Source: Rhodospirillaceae bacterium
GTDB taxonomy: Bacteria; Pseudomonadota; Alphaproteobacteria; MPNO01; UBA2964
Length of the DNA stretch: 15,642 nt
Assembly (NCBI GenBank): GCA_018660305.1
Contig: JABJKO010000154.1
Coordinates: 1-15,642, forward strand
Direction of reading: 5' to 3'
The notes beneath the pieces were generated by a model. It saw only the letters and a program-made list of their open reading frames with translations. It was not told the DNA's origin and ran no database searches. Within the stretch, counting starts at the first letter, position 1, and every line of letters starts with the position of its first letter. Positions 12,358 through 15,642 of the stretch are shown one piece after another. Made by a program: the position numbers and the translations under genes.

Positions 12358-13386
12358 CTACTCCGCCGCCACGGTCAGGCGCGGTGTCAGGTTGAACGCC
12401 TCGGCCAGAAGCTCATAGGACCGCAGGCGCGATTCCAGATCAGGGCAGATGGTCACCACCACGTATTCGTCAACGCCAAACCGCGTGCCAAGGGCGTCCA
12501 GCTTTGCCCGCACACTCTCCGGCGTGCCCCAGATCCAGCGCTGCCGGTTGTACTGGCGCAGCGCTTCTTCCTGCGGCGAATAGACATAGGCGCTGGCTTC
12601 CTCATAGGACGGCACCGGCCCGGGGCGTCCCGTCCGTTGGCGGACAGACGACAGATCCCGCGACATCATCAGCCGCTCGGCAGCCTCGTCGCTATCGGCA
12701 CAGATGACAAAGACGCCGATACTGGCCTGGGGTTCGGGAAACCGTTCCGATGGACGGAAATTCTGACGATAGGCCTCCATGGCATCGGTGCCGTCATCGC
12801 CGGCGATAAACTGGGCAAACGAAAAGGGACAGCCGAAATAGGCCGCTAGCGACGCGCTCTGGTCGGTGGAGCCCAGCAGCCAGACCGGCGGTGCCGACGG
12901 CCCGGCCGGCATGGCCCGTACCTGGGCGAAGGGATGATCGTCGGGCAGGGTCTCATCCAGATAGCCGATCAAATCGCGCACCTGCATGGGGTAATGCTGT
13001 GGACCCACCGCGCCGGGACCTGCCTGCAGGGCCTGATCGGTGACCTGATCACTGCCCGGCGCCCGGCCGATCCCAAGATCGATCCGTCCGGGAAACAGGG
13101 TCTCCAGCATGCGAAAGGATTCGGCGACCTTGAGCGGGCTGTAATGGCTCAGCATTACGCCGCCGGAGCCGACGCGCAACCCGGTGGTCCGCTGAGCCAC
13201 CTGGGCAATCAGAATTTCCGGCGAGGCCCCGGCCAACCCGCCGCTGCTGTGATGCTCGGCCAGCCAGTAGCGGTGGTAGCCCAGCCGGTCGGCAAGCTCC
13301 GCCAACACAAGGGTGTCGGCGATGGCGTCGGCCGGCGTTGCATCGCTGCGGATGGGTGATTGATCAAGAACACTGAGCAGGGTCAT
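12358..13386 (-). CDS. LLM-class flavin-dependent monooxygenase (YhbW-type)
   Basis: A 342-residue cytoplasmic TIM-barrel oxidoreductase of the bacterial luciferase-like superfamily, using reduced FMN. It matches the single-component-like YhbW group. The first strand is LLSVLDQSPIR, followed by YHRYWLAEHHSSGGLAGASP (about 38-57), TTGLRVGSGGVMLSHYSPLK (about 67-86), ETLFPGRIDLGIGRAPGSD (about 94-112), PPVWLLGSTDQSASLAAYFG (about 165-185), then the C-terminal WGTPESVRAKLDAL and VDEYVVVTICPDL. Length is normal for the group. The substrate is unknown; reported relatives act on varied organic compounds. There is no good ribosome site, and TATTAT lies 6 bases before the ATG, so the mRNA may be leaderless. 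The PEPC-like gene lies 55 bases upstream on the same strand. Confidence 0.93.
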   Translation of the reverse strand: MTLLSVLDQSPIRSDATPADAIADTLVLAELADRLGYHRYWLAEHHSSGGLAGASPEILIAQVAQRTTGLRVGSGGVMLSHYSPLKVAESFRMLETLFPGRIDLGIGRAPGSDQVTDQALQAGPGAVGPQHYPMQVRDLIGYLDETLPDDHPFAQVRAMPAGPSAPPVWLLGSTDQSASLAAYFGCPFSFAQFIAGDDGTDAMEAYRQNFRPSERFPEPQASIGVFVICADSDEAAERLMMSRDLSSVRQRTGRPGPVPSYEEASAYVYSPQEEALRQYNRQRWIWGTPESVRAKLDALGTRFGVDEYVVVTICPDLESRLRSYELLAEAFNLTPRLTVAAE

Positions 13387-13400
13387 GGAAGGATAATAGC

Positions 13401-13419
13401 GCGGTCATCGACTGACCGC
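13401..13419 (-). promoter_or_regulatory. 7-bp inverted repeat before the monooxygenase gene
   Basis: GCGGTCA-TCGAC-TGACCGC is a perfect inverted repeat with a 5-base centre, in the 55-base gap between the PEPC-like stop and the monooxygenase start. A -10-like TATTAT (13398-13393) follows immediately. No T-tract follows the stem, so an operator or start-site hairpin is more likely than a terminator. Confidence 0.4.
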
Positions 13420-13436
13420 ATCACCGCTGACCCATA

Positions 13437-13455
13437 GAGCCCTACCCGTGGGCTC
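13437..13455 (-). terminator. Small hairpin spanning the PEPC-like stop codon
   Basis: GAGCCC (13437-13442) and GGGCTC (13450-13455) pair around the TAG stop with a 7-base loop. The block is flanked by two direct copies of CCATAGAG (13432-13439 and 13455-13462). No T-run follows, so termination is doubtful; it may only protect the mRNA end. Confidence 0.2.
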
Positions 13456-15642
13456 CATAGAGGCAACCAATGGCCAGGCTGATCTTGACGATCAGGGCGT
13501 AGGCTTGGCGGACGGGAGTCAGGATGGTTGTTTCGATGGCCTTGTAATCCTCGGTCTGAGCCGGCCCGGCGCCTTGTTCCGTCACATCGTCGCGTCGTTC
13601 GGCCTTGTCACGCAGGGAGAATTCCGCCTCGACAATTTCGATGACACTGTCCATGTCCATCGTCATGGCCATCCGGATGAGATCGGCGCGGCTGGTGACG
13701 TTGTGCTCGGCAAAGCGCGGCACGCGGCAAACCAGGATCAGAACGTGAATCATCAGCGCCTGACGGAGGATGTGCAGGCTGTCCATCAGGACACGGTCAT
13801 CGGGTCCGGGACGCAGCTCGCCATACCCCAGCTGCTCGCAGAAATGGTAAAAATCCAGCAGATCGTCGCGGAAAATCCAGACCAGCCGTTCGATGGCGTC
13901 GGCCCGGACATCCCCCACCAGCACATCGGCGAGCGAGCGATTGGCGCGGATATTGGACCTTGTTTCACCGTGATAGGCGCGGCTGATCCAGAATCCGCGA
14001 TCCAGCAGACGCGCATAGCCCAGCATGGTGTTGAGACTGCCAAGCCCCTTGGCCCGGACGGCATGATCCACCAGCGAGCGGATTCGGGGCGACGCGCCGT
14101 AAAGTCCCGCAAGACCGTCGAGATCCACCATGGCCGCATGGCCGAACCCGCCGATAACATTGGCGAGATACCCCAGCTGCTGCAGGATCGCATTATGAGG
14201 AATTGCCCGAATTTTTGACGGATCCCGCCGCCCCCCGGCGGACATTACCGAGCGTTTCGAGGGCCGCGAGCCGGTCGGAGGCAACCAGCCGGTGCCAAAC
14301 GCATCGAGCAACTGGCCGTAATCCGGGTTGGCGAAGAGCCTGTCGTGCCAGGATTTAATCCCGAGAAACATGTCGAGGCCGAGATCCGACTGTCCATAAA
14401 GCGCATCGGGCTCGGCATCGGCGGGCATAATTTCTGCCTCGAACAGCCGGAGGATGGTGTGGCGCGCCAAATCCTTATTCTGAAAAAACAGATAGCCGTC
14501 GCCCCCCTGAAAAGAACTTTCGTGGCGCACCGGAATATTCGCCGCTTCAAAGCGCCGGCGGGCCTCCGGGGAAAAAATATAAGTCTGCCGGTTGGCGATG
14601 GATCCCCTGGCGCCGCCACGGCCGAAGGATTCTCCATGGGTGTTGAAGATGACAATTTCCACGCCATCGGCAAGATGGTCCACCATCACCTGGGCAAGCT
14701 TTATGTGCAGCCGCTCGATGGCGAGGCTGGCGGTGATCTGACCGACGAAGCGCCCGGCGTCGGAAAATCCGGTCTGAACCGCCACCCTGCCGCGGCGCCG
14801 GATATAGGCGGCATAGGATTCGACCTGTGCCAGCTGGCCGATAATGTCGGCGCCGCGCTCCAGACCGATCTGAGTCTCAAAAAGCGGCGAGATATCCAAT
14901 CGCTCATGGACACCGTACTTTTTCGCCAGATAGAGCGCCGAGAGCAGGGTCAGCGGTCTCTCGCACTCAGCGACCAGCAGGCGGACCGGCACGGCTCCGT
15001 CAACATGCTTGAGGATTTGCGCCGTCAGCATCATCAGGCGGCCGGCCGTGGTTCTCTCGGCATCCAGATCGGCGAAATTCACGCTCTGGCTGGAGGTGTT
15101 CAAAATTCTTTTATTGAGCCTCTCCATGAGCAGGCGGGTGGATCCGCCGACCCGGCTTTGGGAGACATCGCGGCCATCGACGGCGCGCATGGCGTTACGC
15201 ACCTGCAGGGCATTGAGCCGCAGGTGAATTTCCCCCACGCCAAAACCGCAGCTCGCTATTTCCCGGGCCAGCAAAAGGCATTCCAGGGCAAGAGCTTCGT
15301 TTTTCGACACCTTGGCCAGATCGCGCAACCGGGTGGCCGTCGCAGCGGAATCGGTCAGCTTCCCTTCCCGGTCGGTCAGGGCGTTGGCCGCGTCGGCGAG
15401 GCTCACCGCATCGGATTTAAAGCCTTCAAAACGCGCGCAATCGGCCCGGGTCGCCTCGCCTTCGGTCAGAAGCACCGCCGCAAGTTCATGTAGTGCAACC
15501 TCGCCACCCTCGGGATCGTGAATACGGAGTGCCTCGGTAAGCCGGGCGGCATAGGAATCAATAGCCACCGACTTTTCGCGCAGCCGGAACAGGAAGCTGT
15601 CCGTCCAGTGGATATCGTCTCGGCCATCCAGGTCATAACCGA
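13442..15642 (-). CDS. Divergent phosphoenolpyruvate carboxylase-like protein, 5' truncated by window
   Basis: About 732 residues of a large cytoplasmic protein homologous to PEP carboxylase (PEP + bicarbonate to oxaloacetate). The frame stays open to the window edge through GYDLDGRDDIHW, equivalent to the DRDGNP region, so the GTG at 15568 is internal and the N terminus with the catalytic VxTAHPTE His motif lies outside. Order of recognisable blocks: RLLVAECERPLTLLSAL, ISPLFETQIGLE, QTGFSDAGRFVG (for GYSDS-K-DxG), FNTHGESFGRGGARG (for FHGRGGSxGRGGGP) and SKIRAIPHNAILQQLGYL (for RAIPW...TQ.R). The catalytic-loop Lys is Arg, the first Arg of the HGRGG loop is replaced, and the C-terminal QNTG is absent (it ends YGAHG). 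It may be a lineage-specific PEPC or a protein that has lost activity. It is probably cotranscribed with the monooxygenase downstream. Confidence 0.82.
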   Translation of the reverse strand, partial: GYDLDGRDDIHWTDSFLFRLREKSVAIDSYAARLTEALRIHDPEGGEVALHELAAVLLTEGEATRADCARFEGFKSDAVSLADAANALTDREGKLTDSAATATRLRDLAKVSKNEALALECLLLAREIASCGFGVGEIHLRLNALQVRNAMRAVDGRDVSQSRVGGSTRLLMERLNKRILNTSSQSVNFADLDAERTTAGRLMMLTAQILKHVDGAVPVRLLVAECERPLTLLSALYLAKKYGVHERLDISPLFETQIGLERGADIIGQLAQVESYAAYIRRRGRVAVQTGFSDAGRFVGQITASLAIERLHIKLAQVMVDHLADGVEIVIFNTHGESFGRGGARGSIANRQTYIFSPEARRRFEAANIPVRHESSFQGGDGYLFFQNKDLARHTILRLFEAEIMPADAEPDALYGQSDLGLDMFLGIKSWHDRLFANPDYGQLLDAFGTGWLPPTGSRPSKRSVMSAGGRRDPSKIRAIPHNAILQQLGYLANVIGGFGHAAMVDLDGLAGLYGASPRIRSLVDHAVRAKGLGSLNTMLGYARLLDRGFWISRAYHGETRSNIRANRSLADVLVGDVRADAIERLVWIFRDDLLDFYHFCEQLGYGELRPGPDDRVLMDSLHILRQALMIHVLILVCRVPRFAEHNVTSRADLIRMAMTMDMDSVIEIVEAEFSLRDKAERRDDVTEQGAGPAQTEDYKAIETTILTPVRQAYALIVKISLAIGCLYGAHG

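Noticed and set aside
14345..15493. Plus-strand open frame of 382 codons opposite the PEPC-like gene
   Set aside because: The minus-strand frame carries recognisable PEPC motifs through the whole stretch; the plus-strand translation shows none.

Overview
The window looks like a GC-rich alphaproteobacterial chromosome segment, probably Rhodospirillales-like. The reasons are a DUF2336 protein (a family found essentially in alphaproteobacteria), alphaproteobacterial-type CCCTCCCCC/GGGGGAGGG intergenic palindromes, several EamA/DMT paralogs, and dense packing with frequent GTG/TTG starts. No tRNA, rRNA, CRISPR array, insertion sequence or phage gene was seen.

Layout. (1) 1-615 (+): 3' part of an EamA-family (DMT) transporter, meeting a nu-class glutathione transferase (619-1320, -) tail to tail. 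(2) 4318 down to 619 (-): a probable transport/metabolism operon. It holds two EamA transporters joined by a GTGA stop/start overlap, a D-malate/tartrate dehydrogenase, and, after two inverted copies of a palindromic repeat, the YfcG-like transferase. (3) 7140 down to 4451 (-): a tight four-gene module. It encodes a cytoplasmic 4,5-dihydroxyphthalate-decarboxylase-like protein, a haem-oxygenase-fold di-metal oxidase (HDO/CADD-like) with its metal-ligand set intact, an 81-residue AbrB/MazE-like protein, and a second HDO-fold protein that has lost most ligands. (4) 8530-7394 (-): an HD-GYP cyclic-di-GMP phosphodiesterase with a degenerate receiver domain. It is divergent from a small membrane-anchored coiled-coil protein (8889-9194, +) across a 358-base region holding two clear inverted repeats. 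(5) 11600 down to 9295 (-): a DUF2336 protein followed by a fourth EamA transporter. (6) 11733-12353 (+): a secreted protein of unknown function, convergent with a YhbW-type flavin-dependent monooxygenase (13386-12358, -). (7) 13442 to the window end (-): a strongly divergent phosphoenolpyruvate-carboxylase-like protein, cut off at its N terminus by the window edge.

The strongest candidate for an undescribed system is region 3. An active-looking oxidase, a ligand-poor paralog and a small beta-barrel protein are translationally linked behind a decarboxylase-family protein. This suggests a cytoplasmic small-aromatic or cofactor pathway in which the two HDO-fold proteins may work as a pair. The substrate cannot be read from the sequence. 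The other regions look like ordinary accessory metabolism and signalling, with some unusual details: three of the four transporters lie within 2.6-10.2 kb and all three use non-ATG starts, there is a possible leaderless gene at 13386, and the PEPC-like protein has altered active-site motifs.
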